DNA of 64,000 nt from Mesorhizobium sp. B2-3-12 (lineage in GTDB: Bacteria; Pseudomonadota; Alphaproteobacteria; Rhizobiales; Rhizobiaceae), in assembly GCF_006442205.1 (NCBI RefSeq), contig NZ_VFVR01000008.1:186001-250000 (forward strand). The letters are read 5' to 3'. The notes under the pieces were generated by a model. That model had not been told where the DNA came from. It saw nothing but the letters and a program-made list of their open reading frames with translations, and searched no databases. Below are positions 22,897 through 31,273 of the stretch, in pieces; position 1 is the first letter of the stretch; every line of letters begins with the position of its first letter. The translations under genes and the position numbers were made by a program.

Positions 22897-25008
22897 TCAA
22901 AGCTTGACGGCGGCCTCCCGTGCCCACAGCCGCAGTTTGCGGCACGCTTCTATAAACGTCTTCACGGAACCTGCGGTATCAAGCTCGATCAGCCCCTCAT
23001 CGGCATCGGGAGCTACGCCCGCCTTGGCCAGGAGAGGTTGGGCTCCCGGTGTGAAGCCGATGAATTTGCAATGCGCAAAGGCATCGGACACGAAGTCTTT
23101 CGCGGCTGCCTCGTTGACCAGCATCTCGGCTGCTTCCTCGGAGAGGAGCAGCACCACCGCGTCGAACAACACAGATGGACCGCCGTCGATCATGTGCCTG
23201 GCCTCGATGTGAGTGCCGTCAGCCGCCTCGACGCCGCCCACCTTGGGCCCAACCACCTCCAGCACCGCCCCTTCCGCTTCGATCGCGGAACGGAGTTCTT
23301 CGAACAGCGCGATGTCGGCTCCATTGCCAAGCAGGACACCGACTTTGCGGCCTTTGAAACTGTCGGGTCCGTTTTCGATGATGCTGAGCGCCGGCGACGG
23401 CGGCAGGTCGTCGCGCGTCGGAACGGCTGCCTCCGCGGGTTCGGGCATGTTGCGAATGCCGAGCTTGTCGGCGACGGTGGTCGCCAGGGTTTCGTCGATG
23501 TTCAGCAGATGCGACACCATGCGTTCCCGGATCGCTGGTGCCTGGACCTTGCTTAATTCGAACGTCAGCGCCATGGCGATGTGGCGTTGCTCCGGTGGTG
23601 TCTGGCTGTTGAAAAATTGCCGGGCCTGGCTGTAGTGATCGGCGAAGCTTTCCGCGCGCAGGCGCACCTTCTGCCCTTCTTCGGCATCGGCGAAGGAACG
23701 GAAGCCGCGTTGCGGATCCTCGCGCGGCCCGAGCCCCCACGAATTCGGCTCGTAGTTGGCGCGGCCGACCGGATTGCGCATGGCCATGTGCCCATCCTGT
23801 TGAAAATGGGCGAACGGGCACTTCGGCGCGTTTATCGGGAGATGGGTAAAGTTCGGGCTGCCTAGCCGTTTCAATTGGGTGTCGAGGTAGGAGAAGTTGC
23901 GGCCCTGCAGAAGCGGATCGTTGGAGAAGTCGATTCCGGGCGGCACATTCTGCGTCATGAAGGCAACCTGCTCGGTCTCTGCGAAGAAATTATCCGGCAT
24001 GCGGTCGAGCACCAGCCGCCCGACCGGGATTGGTTCGAGTACCTCTTCCGGAATGATCTTTGTCGGGTCCAGAATGTCGAAGTCGAAGCTATCGGCGAAA
24101 TCTTGATCAAACAGTTGTACCGTCAACTCCCATTCCGGGAAATTGCCGGACTGGATGGCGTCCCACAGATCGCGACGATGAAAGTCGGGATCGGCGCCAT
24201 TGATCTTGACCGCTTCGTTCCAGACCACCGATTGCATGCCGAGCTTTGGCTTCCAGATGAATTTGACGAAGGTGGATTCGTCCTTCGCGTTGACGAGGCG
24301 GAACGTGTGCACACCAAAGCCCTGCATGAAGCGGAAGGAGCGCGGGATCGCGCGATCCGACATGATCCACATCACCATGTGCATCGATTCCGGCATCAGG
24401 CTGATGAAGTCCCAGAAATTGTCGTGCGCGGTCTGGGCTTGAGGGAAAGCCCGGTCCGGCTCCTGTTTGGCGGCATGGATGAGATCGGGAAACTTGATTG
24501 CGTCCTGGATGAAGAAGACCGGAATGTTGTTGCCGACCAGATCCCAATTGCCTTCCTTCGTGTAGAGCTTGACCGCAAAACCGCGCACGTCGCGGGCGAG
24601 ATCGAATGAGCCCTTGTTGCCAGCAACCGTCGAAAACCGCACGAAAGCCGGTGTCTTTTCGCCGGCTCTCTGGAAAATATCGGCACGTGTGTATTGGGCC
24701 AGTGACTCGTAGGTCTCGAAGTAACCATGCGCCCCGTAGCCGCGGGCATGGACGACCCTTTCCGGGATTCTTTCGTGGTCGAAGTGGAAAATCTTCTCGC
24801 GAAAATGAGAGTCCTCGATTAGCGACGGTCCGCGTTCGCCGATCCGCAGTGTATTTTGATCATCGGAGACGGGTGTTCCGAGCGCGGTGGTCAGAGTGGG
24901 CGTCTCACCTCCGGCGATCTGGTGTAATTCCCCGCCGTTTCCGCGCGCGCTGTCCGGTTCCAGTCCACTTGCCGATTGGCGAGCGGAGCGACGGGCGGAT
25001 TTGGCCAT
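22897..25008 (-). CDS. katE: monofunctional catalase, large subunit type (HPII)
   Basis: Clade 2 catalase of 703 aa that splits hydrogen peroxide. The distal histidine is in ERVVHARGYGAHGYF, the asparagine in LVGNNIPVFFIQD, and the proximal haem tyrosine in FSYLDTQLKRLGSPNF. After the core, residues from about 530 form the flavodoxin/class-I amidotransferase-like C-terminal domain typical of HPII (RKVGVLLGNGADIALFEEL). The ATG at 25008 has GAGGA upstream; the open frame beyond it overlaps the promoter. KatE is a classical member of general stress regulons. Confidence 0.96.
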   Translation of the reverse strand: MAKSARRSARQSASGLEPDSARGNGGELHQIAGGETPTLTTALGTPVSDDQNTLRIGERGPSLIEDSHFREKIFHFDHERIPERVVHARGYGAHGYFETYESLAQYTRADIFQRAGEKTPAFVRFSTVAGNKGSFDLARDVRGFAVKLYTKEGNWDLVGNNIPVFFIQDAIKFPDLIHAAKQEPDRAFPQAQTAHDNFWDFISLMPESMHMVMWIMSDRAIPRSFRFMQGFGVHTFRLVNAKDESTFVKFIWKPKLGMQSVVWNEAVKINGADPDFHRRDLWDAIQSGNFPEWELTVQLFDQDFADSFDFDILDPTKIIPEEVLEPIPVGRLVLDRMPDNFFAETEQVAFMTQNVPPGIDFSNDPLLQGRNFSYLDTQLKRLGSPNFTHLPINAPKCPFAHFQQDGHMAMRNPVGRANYEPNSWGLGPREDPQRGFRSFADAEEGQKVRLRAESFADHYSQARQFFNSQTPPEQRHIAMALTFELSKVQAPAIRERMVSHLLNIDETLATTVADKLGIRNMPEPAEAAVPTRDDLPPSPALSIIENGPDSFKGRKVGVLLGNGADIALFEELRSAIEAEGAVLEVVGPKVGGVEAADGTHIEARHMIDGGPSVLFDAVVLLLSEEAAEMLVNEAAAKDFVSDAFAHCKFIGFTPGAQPLLAKAGVAPDADEGLIELDTAGSVKTFIEACRKLRLWAREAAVKL

Positions 25009-25055
25009 GACAGATCCTCGATTGATGCCGGAAGGTTGAAGTGCTCTGGGCGTGA

Positions 25056-25080
25056 AACTGCCGGTGCGCGGCTTTGTTCC
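25056..25080 (-). promoter_or_regulatory. EcfG/RpoE2-type promoter of katE
   Basis: GGAAC at 25080-25076, N18, TT at 25057-25056; 47 bp before the start at 25008. Confidence 0.75.
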
Positions 25081-25225
25081 CATAAAAGAACGGGAGCGGC
25101 ACGCATGCATGGTCGAAGGAACCGTCGCCGTTGCAGCGGTGGTACCGGCCGATTGGTGAGATATTCCGCCTGCACCAATTCTGAAGACCGCCTTCACGAA
25201 TTCTGAAGAGTTGTCTCAAGCACGA

Positions 25226-25250
25226 GGAACGAACCAAAGTTCCATGCATT
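25226..25250 (+). promoter_or_regulatory. EcfG/RpoE2-type promoter of ecfG (autoregulation)
   Basis: GGAAC 25226-25230, N18, TT 25249-25250; 43 bp before the TTG start at 25294. It implies that the sigma factor drives its own gene. Confidence 0.7.
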
Positions 25251-25293
25251 TAGCTGGGGCTGCGTTCGTACATTCTTTCTAGGAGCTGGACCA

Positions 25294-25878
25294 TTGTCAT
25301 CCGGAGGCTACATTCTGGCTGATAAGGAAACCAATGAAGTTTCCATCGTTGAGCTCATCCCCGCGCTGCGGGCTTTCGCGCGTACCTTCTGCCGCGTTCC
25401 CGACGATGCCGACGACCTCGTGCAGGAGACGTTGACCAAGGGGCTGGCAAACATCGACAAGTTCGAACCCGGCACACGCATGAAGTCGTGGCTCTTCACC
25501 ATCATGCGCAACACTTACTACACCCGGATCAAGATTGCTGCCCGGGAAGCGCCGGGCCTGCTCGACTGTGCGTCTTCCAGGCCGATTTCGGAAGCCACCC
25601 AGGAATGGAGCGTTCAGAGCAAGGAAGTCCACGGCGCCATTCAAAAGCTACCCGAACACCAACGCGAGGTTCTGATGCTGATCGGCGTTCTGGGAGTGAG
25701 CTATGAGGAAACGGCCGAGATATGCGGCTGCGCAGTAGGGACGGTCAAAAGTCGGCTGAACCGTGCCCGCGCCAATATTCTCGAGTTGCTTGGGGAGAGT
25801 TCGCTCCAGACATTGATTGAAAGACGAAATCATCTGTCGGATGGTCAACTCGATATCGAGGGTGACAGCCGCGGATAA
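25294..25878 (+). CDS. ecfG: EcfG-family general stress sigma factor
   Basis: Sigma factor of 194 aa, the general stress factor type of alphaproteobacteria (EcfG/RpoE2). Region 2: VELIPALRAFARTFC, then ADDLVQETLTKGLANIDKF and MKSWLFTIMRNTYYT; linker with ATQEWSVQSKEVHGAI; region 4: LPEHQREVLMLIGVLGVSYE, then ICGCAVGTVKSRLNRAR. The start is TTG, supported by AGGAG 8 nt upstream and the lack of any ATG in the first 60 residues. It is convergent with a NepR-like gene whose stop directly abuts its own, unlike the usual nepR-ecfG operon. It is the obvious reader of the GGAAC-N18-TT sites in this window. Confidence 0.9.
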   Translation: MSSGGYILADKETNEVSIVELIPALRAFARTFCRVPDDADDLVQETLTKGLANIDKFEPGTRMKSWLFTIMRNTYYTRIKIAAREAPGLLDCASSRPISEATQEWSVQSKEVHGAIQKLPEHQREVLMLIGVLGVSYEETAEICGCAVGTVKSRLNRARANILELLGESSLQTLIERRNHLSDGQLDIEGDSRG

Positions 25879-26055
25879 TCAATTCTTCACGTCACGCCGA
25901 CGCCTCTCGACAAGCGCGTTTTGCAATTCTATCGCCAGCTTGGTCAGCCGGTCCGGAATCTTTTCCTGCTCTATAGCAGACAGGAGAGACGTAATCTCCT
26001 GATCCATCGCCAAGCCCACATGCGGGTCCACGGGATCGTCGCTCGAACGAGACAT
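25879..26055 (-). CDS. NepR-like anti-sigma factor (58 aa)
   Basis: Small gene not easily picked up because of its length. The product starts MSRSSDDPVD and contains ITSLLSAIEQEKIPDRLTKL followed by AIELQNALVERRR. The pattern I-P-D-R-x3-L-A-x2-L-Q-x-A-L matches the helical core of NepR, which holds EcfG inactive until phosphorylated PhyR takes it away. The same core occurs in the gene at 48314. AAGGGA lies 6 nt before the ATG at 26055. It ends exactly where ecfG ends on the opposite strand and lies 154 bp downstream of the last gene of the ino1 operon, so it may be expressed from that EcfG-controlled transcript, giving negative feedback. No own promoter is seen. Confidence 0.75.
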   Translation of the reverse strand: MSRSSDDPVDPHVGLAMDQEITSLLSAIEQEKIPDRLTKLAIELQNALVERRRRDVKN

Positions 26056-26208
26056 CATATTCCCTTGATATAAAACGGTCCCTTGGCGCTAGTGTGGTGA
26101 CAAATGCTCGACATTACAAGGCGATGTCCACCGCCTGCAGGGTTGCCGGCGACCCTTGCACATATTTATTTCTCTGGCCTCGCATCGCGGCGGGCCAGGA
26201 ATGCGGCG

Positions 26209-26428
26209 TCACGGCGCTCCATCCTTCGGCAATTGGTTCGCGACGTGATCCTGATATTGGTCGGACTTGATTCGATTGCCGTCCAGTCCGCGCTCATCGC
26301 TATGCTGCTTCATGTCACGATCGGACAGAACCGCGTTTTCCTCGATCTTGTCCGTTGGTTATTGCGCCGGCACCGGTACCCTTGCCTTGGCTGCCGAGGC
26401 CGAAATGTTTTTTGCGGCCGGATGCCAT
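26209..26428 (-). pseudogene. frameshifted small gene behind the methyltransferase
   Basis: An ATG at 26428 with an excellent GGAGG 5-9 nt upstream starts MASGRKKHFGLGSQGKGTGA. After GAITN the frame runs into a stop at 26315, but one base over the sequence continues sensibly as DKIEENAVLSDRDMKQHSDE then RGLDGNRIKSDQYQDHVANQ and LPKDGAP to a stop at 26209. This reads as one small basic protein of about 73 aa split by a single frameshift (or a sequencing error). The ATG is in frame with the methyltransferase gene, so the first 37 codons also form its C-terminus. Confidence 0.55.
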
Positions 26429-27427
26429 GATGTCCTCCTTCGGATCGGTGGCACTTTCAAGTGCCTCTGGTTCGACGCCCGAACTGGCGGCGCGCGGTAA
26501 TGTTCCGTCGCCACGAGCAAGCAGGAAGGCGTCGCCATCCCATGACCGAAACGGCTTCTCGCCATTGATGACAACCCGCAATTGGTGAGCTTCCGCCAGA
26601 CGGCTGACATCGGCGCGGTCCAAAAAAAGCGATCCGCGATAGGAATAGTTCAGCAGGGCCAGCCAGCCCCGCCGTTTCAGAACGCGTGCGATCTCATCGA
26701 AATGCCGCTCGGCCATGCCGGCCAGAACCAGATAAGGAAAGCTGTCAACCGCCAGCACGCAATCGAAACTGCTATCGTCGAATTCGGTCAAATCGAGACC
26801 GGAGGTTTGCCGCAAGTCTACGTTGCCCAGCGCGGCACACCGCTCCGAGGCTATGGAGATCATCCGCGAGGATATGTCGATGCCAACCATCCGGTTGAAG
26901 GATTTGGAAAGCGCAAGCTCGAAACGGCCGATGCCGCAGCCGATGTCCAGGATATTCCGCTCGGTTCCGGTGAAGTCCTGCTCTTTGAGCCATGCAGCGA
27001 CTTCCTCCGTCGTGGTTGACAGCCTATCCTCATCGCCGAGGGATGCGAGTTGGACACTTGCTATCTCCGAAATCGCTGCTGCCGTGTCGAAACTCGAAGC
27101 CAGCCGCATGACGACGGCGGCATCCGTCTCTTCGTCGTCGCGTGCGTGCCGAACGGCGGCGCCTGTCGCTCGCAACGTAGCAAAGACGCCTGGTTTGCGG
27201 CGAAGCAGCCCGGCTACCTCTTGCAGCCTTTCTGCGTCTCGCGAATCCAAGGGAACCATATCCCGCGCGATCTCCGCCAGTTCCGCCGCGTCCACCGCCG
27301 TCGGCAGATGAAGCGCCAGCCGGGCGACGACGGCTTCCGCGCAAACACCATCCGCCATGCAGTCTTCGACGGTCGACCTGATTGCTGTGTGGCGCTGTGC
27401 GGATTTTTTCGACCTGGTTGCAGTCAT
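26315..27427 (-). CDS. SAM-dependent methyltransferase
   Basis: Class I methyltransferase of 370 aa; target unknown. An alpha-helical N-terminal domain (about 1-160) precedes the SAM-binding core ILDIGCGIGRFELALS near 165, VGIDISSRMISIA, and the post-motif SFDCVLAVDSFPYLV. The last 37 residues (from MASGRKK) look like the start of a separate small protein fused by frameshift (see 26209-26428), so the real C-terminus may have been altered. Last large gene of the ino1 operon, starting 5 bp after the acetyltransferase gene. Confidence 0.8.
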   Translation of the reverse strand: MTATRSKKSAQRHTAIRSTVEDCMADGVCAEAVVARLALHLPTAVDAAELAEIARDMVPLDSRDAERLQEVAGLLRRKPGVFATLRATGAAVRHARDDEETDAAVVMRLASSFDTAAAISEIASVQLASLGDEDRLSTTTEEVAAWLKEQDFTGTERNILDIGCGIGRFELALSKSFNRMVGIDISSRMISIASERCAALGNVDLRQTSGLDLTEFDDSSFDCVLAVDSFPYLVLAGMAERHFDEIARVLKRRGWLALLNYSYRGSLFLDRADVSRLAEAHQLRVVINGEKPFRSWDGDAFLLARGDGTLPRAASSGVEPEALESATDPKEDIMASGRKKHFGLGSQGKGTGAGAITNGQDRGKRGSVRS

Positions 27428-27431
27428 GGTA

Positions 27432-28424
27432 TCAACTCCGCGTCCAGACCCGGCGCATCGTCCACCTGTCGACGGCACCCCAGGTATATTTGTAGGCCTC
27501 CTGACCGCGCAGGAAATCGAACTCGCGCGCACCTTCGCGGATCGACTCCGCGATCGCGTGGCCGATCAGGATCGCGCCCGGACTCTCATCGGCATAGGCA
27601 GGTTCGAAGCCCCCGAGATAGGCATAGGCACGACCGCGATGGTGGAAGCCGTAATAGGCGCCGACGGTCCTGCCATCGATCGCGAACAGCCAGCATCGAA
27701 CCAGTCCGTGAGCGTCGAGCAAGGGAAGTGAGCGCCTGTGGAAGTGCTCGACCGCGACGTCGGCCAACACGCCGCCTCCATGTCCGGCCCAGCGCGCTTC
27801 ATGCAGGCGGATCAGTTGATCGAGGAACGTTTGAGGATTGCCGCCTGCCGACGACAACGCGATCCGGCCGCGTCTAGATGCGGCTTGGAACGCCCGTCGC
27901 AATTGGCGCCTGCGCCGGGAGGGGACACAGCCCGCAAGGGTTTCGTCGCCGGCGATGGCGAGCACAGGGCAAGGGCCATGAGTGGTCGGCAGCCCCGCCT
28001 TCAGATCGGGATGCGCAATCGCAAGACCGGCACCGCCTTCAGGCAAATCCGGCAGGATCCATTGCGACCAGCCGATCGAGAGGATCTTTTCCACAATGAC
28101 GGCGAGGACCCGAGCCTCGATGCCGGGGGCGCACAGGATGTCCAGATAGTCGCTGAGCGAAATGCCGACCGGGAGCAGTTTCGAGCCGGTGTTCCCGTGC
28201 TCGAGATAGAGCGGCGCCAGCCCTATCAGGTCGCCTCCGCGCCAGACCGCGACCGTCGCCAGGTCGCCGGGCGCGAATGTGCGCCACCATGGCACCAGCC
28301 AGGCCGGAGATTGAAACGGCGTCGCTGAGGTGCTCTGCCCCCACAGTTTCCACCAATGCGGCGCCAGCGCATCGAATTGCGCCGGGTCATCGATGATCTC
28401 GCTGCGCAACACAAGCTCGCTCAC
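27432..28424 (-). CDS. GNAT-fold acetyltransferase, BioF2/CelD-like
   Basis: Protein of 330 aa with the double-GNAT layout found in polysaccharide clusters (CelD/BioF2-like). Visible: HWWKLWGQSTSATPFQSPAW at the start, a second GNAT half with FAIDGRTVGAYYGFHHRGRA and a terminal REFDFLRGQEAYKYTWG motif, which is the signature of this group. It probably acylates a sugar or nucleotide sugar. The GTG at 28424 overlaps the stop of the upstream glycosyltransferase by 4 bp, indicating coupling. Confidence 0.8.
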   Translation of the reverse strand: MSELVLRSEIIDDPAQFDALAPHWWKLWGQSTSATPFQSPAWLVPWWRTFAPGDLATVAVWRGGDLIGLAPLYLEHGNTGSKLLPVGISLSDYLDILCAPGIEARVLAVIVEKILSIGWSQWILPDLPEGGAGLAIAHPDLKAGLPTTHGPCPVLAIAGDETLAGCVPSRRRRQLRRAFQAASRRGRIALSSAGGNPQTFLDQLIRLHEARWAGHGGGVLADVAVEHFHRRSLPLLDAHGLVRCWLFAIDGRTVGAYYGFHHRGRAYAYLGGFEPAYADESPGAILIGHAIAESIREGAREFDFLRGQEAYKYTWGAVDRWTMRRVWTRS

Positions 28425-29485
28425 GGTGTGGCGGCGAGGTGCCCGGCATCGGTGCCAAGTCGTGCCAGCGCTTGATAAGCGTTCATGTAAGACGAGATCA
28501 TTCGTTCCAGCGAAAACCGCCGCCGCGCCTCGGCCCGGCATGTCTCGGCGTCCAGGCTGGACGCCGCAACGATGGCCTGCGCCATCTCGTCGATCGTATC
28601 GACGAGAAACCCGGTCTTGCCGTGCTCGATGACATCGGGAAGCGCACCATTCGGAAAGGCGACCACCGGTGTGCCGCAGGCCAGCGCCTCCATGGCGACA
28701 AGTGAGCTGGTCTCGGCGGCAAGGCTTGGAATGATCAGACAGCGCGCAGCGTTGAGAAAGCGCCGCTTGGCAGTGAAACCGAGCGGACCAAGGAAGCGAC
28801 GGCGGCCATCGAGGCGAGGTTGGACCTCGTCACGAAAGTACTGCATGTGTATTTCATAGGAATAAACCTTGCCGCCGATAACCAGCGGCACACCTGCTTG
28901 CTTGGCCGCGTCCAGCGCCAGGTGAATGCCCTTTTCCGGGCAGATCCGGCTGAGAACCAGCGCAAAGTCGCGCTTCGGCTGCAACAGGTTCAGCGCGTCT
29001 ATATCGACGCCATTCGGAATTGGCGCGGCCAGTCTGGCGTCTGATGGCGCGGTTTGCTGCTGGGCGGCCGAAACCGCATGAAGCCACAGGTCGTCGCGCG
29101 TCGGGCGCAGTGCCTCCGCCCGATACCAGTCCAGTGGCAGGTGAAGGGTCACCAAGGTCGGGCCATCGCTTGGCAGATAGGCATCGAAATCGATGCCGTG
29201 CAGATGAACGACATCGATCGGCCAACTGGCGCGGGCGGCAGCGATCGCGGCGCGATGAGCCTGCTGCGCGCGGCTCTTGGCGGCCTCGTCGAGCACGCCG
29301 TTTTCAGAAGGTGTCTCCACAAGGGTGCCGCTCGCGCTGGAGCCCCGGCAGCCGACGACGATGGACCGATGACCCGCGCCGACCAGTGCCCGATCAAGCA
29401 TCGACAGCACCTGTTCGGCACCCCCGACCGCATCCGGTCCGACGGGCGCAAGGGGATAGGCGACATTGAGGACGGTGAGCGTCAT
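28421..29485 (-). CDS. glycosyltransferase family 4
   Basis: GT-B fold glycosyltransferase of 354 aa. N-terminal acceptor domain opens with VLNVAYPLAPVGPDAVGGAE; the C-terminal donor domain carries LVLSRICPEKGIHLALDAAK, the E-x7-E region ETSSLVAMEALACGTPVVAF and a final NGALPDVIEHGKTGFLV. No membrane anchor is visible, so it acts at the cytoplasmic face. Sugar donor unknown. It is part of the ino1 operon. Confidence 0.88.
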   Translation of the reverse strand: MTLTVLNVAYPLAPVGPDAVGGAEQVLSMLDRALVGAGHRSIVVGCRGSSASGTLVETPSENGVLDEAAKSRAQQAHRAAIAAARASWPIDVVHLHGIDFDAYLPSDGPTLVTLHLPLDWYRAEALRPTRDDLWLHAVSAAQQQTAPSDARLAAPIPNGVDIDALNLLQPKRDFALVLSRICPEKGIHLALDAAKQAGVPLVIGGKVYSYEIHMQYFRDEVQPRLDGRRRFLGPLGFTAKRRFLNAARCLIIPSLAAETSSLVAMEALACGTPVVAFPNGALPDVIEHGKTGFLVDTIDEMAQAIVAASSLDAETCRAEARRRFSLERMISSYMNAYQALARLGTDAGHLAATP

Positions 29486-29584
29486 GGCCAGCCGAACCCC
29501 AAGGGCAGTGGATTGATGTCGGATGCGTGAGCTTCGACTTCGGTCAGGACATCCAATGATCGTGGACCGGGTCGCATGAGAGCC

Positions 29585-30517
29585 TCACGCAGCCGAGATC
29601 CGTTGCGCCGGGCGTGAGGCGGTCGTCATGCCGGGCGCGTAGCGGCGGACCATCGTTGCGCAGAACTCGGCGAATTCCTCGGGCACCAACGGGGGGCTGG
29701 TGTGGTGAGGCATCATTCCGCGATGTTCAGGCGTGAAGCAGAAGGTGACCGTGACTTCGAAATCGGCAAGTGCTTCCATCTGTCGATCGAACCACTCCAA
29801 CGCATTCGGCCTGAAGCTGTCGGCCCAGGACAACCCCGTGCGCAAGTTGGTGACGCCGAGCCGCTTCATCCAGGCGACGGCATCGTCCAGTCGCGGGTCC
29901 TCGAAATGAAACCACTGCACCAGCCCCATCGCGGGTGTGTAGCGCAGGAATTCCTCCAGGGCCGGCTTCGGCGTGCCGTCCTGGCGCAACAACCCCATGT
30001 GGAAATGACGATAATAGGAGGATCCCTCCGCTTCGCGATGCCGCGTCGTTGCCTCCCATTCACGCGGAAGGTCATAGAGGCTGTACCACTGGATGCGCGG
30101 TGCGTTACCGAGCAGCAATTCGGCGGTGCGCTTGAGCCCCCAGACCTGTACTTCCTCGGCTCCGAAGGTCGATACGCCGACCTCGCTGACCCAGATTGGA
30201 AGATCGGTGACGGTCGCGATCTCACCGATCTTCTGCGGCCATTCCTGGATTTGCCACAGGTTCCAGTCGAGAGGAAAGCCGTGCACCGCGACGGCGTCGA
30301 CATGGCCCAGCACGCCGTATTCCTTCATGCGCGTGATAAAGCCGGGATCTATCGGCGAGATGCCGCCAAGCACTTTTGTCAAAGCCGAGTTCTCGGACCC
30401 GATCGCGTCCGCCGACAGGATTGCCATCTTGGCAAAGCGGCTCCAATCGGGATCGAGCTCCGGATCCCAATGCGATTTGTTGTTAGGCTCGTTCCAGATC
30501 ATCGCGGCTTCAATCAT
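29585..30517 (-). CDS. clan GH-A glycosidase (beta-xylosidase-like)
   Basis: Predicted cytoplasmic TIM-barrel glycosidase of 310 aa. It starts very close to its acid/base motif: MIEAAMIWNEPNNKSHWDP (N-E-P), and the nucleophile motif is LPIWVSEVGVSTFG. The compact start suggests that barrel strands 1-3 are provided later in the chain (a second half beginning near GLVQWFHFEDPRL looks like a circularly rearranged barrel) or are lost. The ATG at 30517 overlaps the upstream methyltransferase stop by 8 bp and follows AAAGGA. In an operon that builds a glycan, it may trim or transfer sugars. Confidence 0.7.
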   Translation of the reverse strand: MIEAAMIWNEPNNKSHWDPELDPDWSRFAKMAILSADAIGSENSALTKVLGGISPIDPGFITRMKEYGVLGHVDAVAVHGFPLDWNLWQIQEWPQKIGEIATVTDLPIWVSEVGVSTFGAEEVQVWGLKRTAELLLGNAPRIQWYSLYDLPREWEATTRHREAEGSSYYRHFHMGLLRQDGTPKPALEEFLRYTPAMGLVQWFHFEDPRLDDAVAWMKRLGVTNLRTGLSWADSFRPNALEWFDRQMEALADFEVTVTFCFTPEHRGMMPHHTSPPLVPEEFAEFCATMVRRYAPGMTTASRPAQRISAA

Positions 30518-31271
30518 GGAACTTTCCTTTCGACGGGTAAATCGCGCCGCCGCCGGCCGGGTCGCCGGCGGCACGGCAGAAATAGACCTCCTGCTCGGGA
30601 TGTAGAACGATCTCGAAACCGGCGCTGCGCAGCATTGCTTCGGTGCAAGCCCGGTTCGGGATCCACCAGTTGGTCGGGTCGTCGGCGTAGCGGTGTTCGA
30701 TGAAATGCAGCTTGGGAAAATCCGGCCGGTCGAACAAATCATGTGTCCAGAAATGATAGTTCTCTTCCAGCTCGGGCAGGTCCGCGCTGCCGCGTTGCAT
30801 GGACTGAAAGATCATCAGGTCGCCGGCGACGTGCTCACGGATCAGGTCGAGCGCGAGCAGGGGATGGCGCAAATGGTAGAGCACCCCCATGAACAGCACC
30901 ACGTCGAACGTCTCGCGCAGGGCACCAACATCGTAGACCGACAGTTTCTGGAATTCGATGTCGCAGTCCGCGATCTCGGCGGCAAAGCGTGCCTGCGCCA
31001 GATAGGCCTCGTCGAAATCGATGCCGAGGACACGGGTGGCGCCGCGCCGTTTCATCTCGATCGAATAGAAGCCGGCGTTGCAGCCGATATCCAGCACGGT
31101 CTTGCCGGCCAGATCGGCGGGTATGGCATCGGCGAATTTGCGCCACTTGATCAGCGGGTAATTGCCCAGAAAGTGGTCAGGCGCGGTCTCCACGCCGGCC
31201 AGTTCCATGTTGTGGAACCACGGCCCGAGCGCGTCGATGCGTCGGCGGATTTCGGCATGGGAATGCAACAT
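30510..31271 (-). CDS. SAM-dependent methyltransferase of a glycan cluster
   Basis: Methyltransferase of 253 aa resembling the CmoB-like/DUF1698 type found next to glycosyltransferase and radical SAM genes. Motifs: HNMELAGVETAPDHFLGNYP near 22, VLDIGCNAGFYSIEMKRRGA near 60, and FMGVLYHLRHPLLALDLI. A W-T-H-D/WWIPN region lies toward the end. It could methylate or carboxymethylate a sugar; not proven. I prefer the ATG at 31271 (AAGGAGC upstream) over the TTG at 31277. Confidence 0.83.
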   Translation of the reverse strand: MLHSHAEIRRRIDALGPWFHNMELAGVETAPDHFLGNYPLIKWRKFADAIPADLAGKTVLDIGCNAGFYSIEMKRRGATRVLGIDFDEAYLAQARFAAEIADCDIEFQKLSVYDVGALRETFDVVLFMGVLYHLRHPLLALDLIREHVAGDLMIFQSMQRGSADLPELEENYHFWTHDLFDRPDFPKLHFIEHRYADDPTNWWIPNRACTEAMLRSAGFEIVLHPEQEVYFCRAAGDPAGGGAIYPSKGKFHD

Positions 31272-31273
31272 GG

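Noticed and set aside
25231..25243. Minus-strand GGAAC within the ecfG promoter
   Set aside because: The position 18 nt further on is CT, not TT, and katE already has a clear promoter at 25056.
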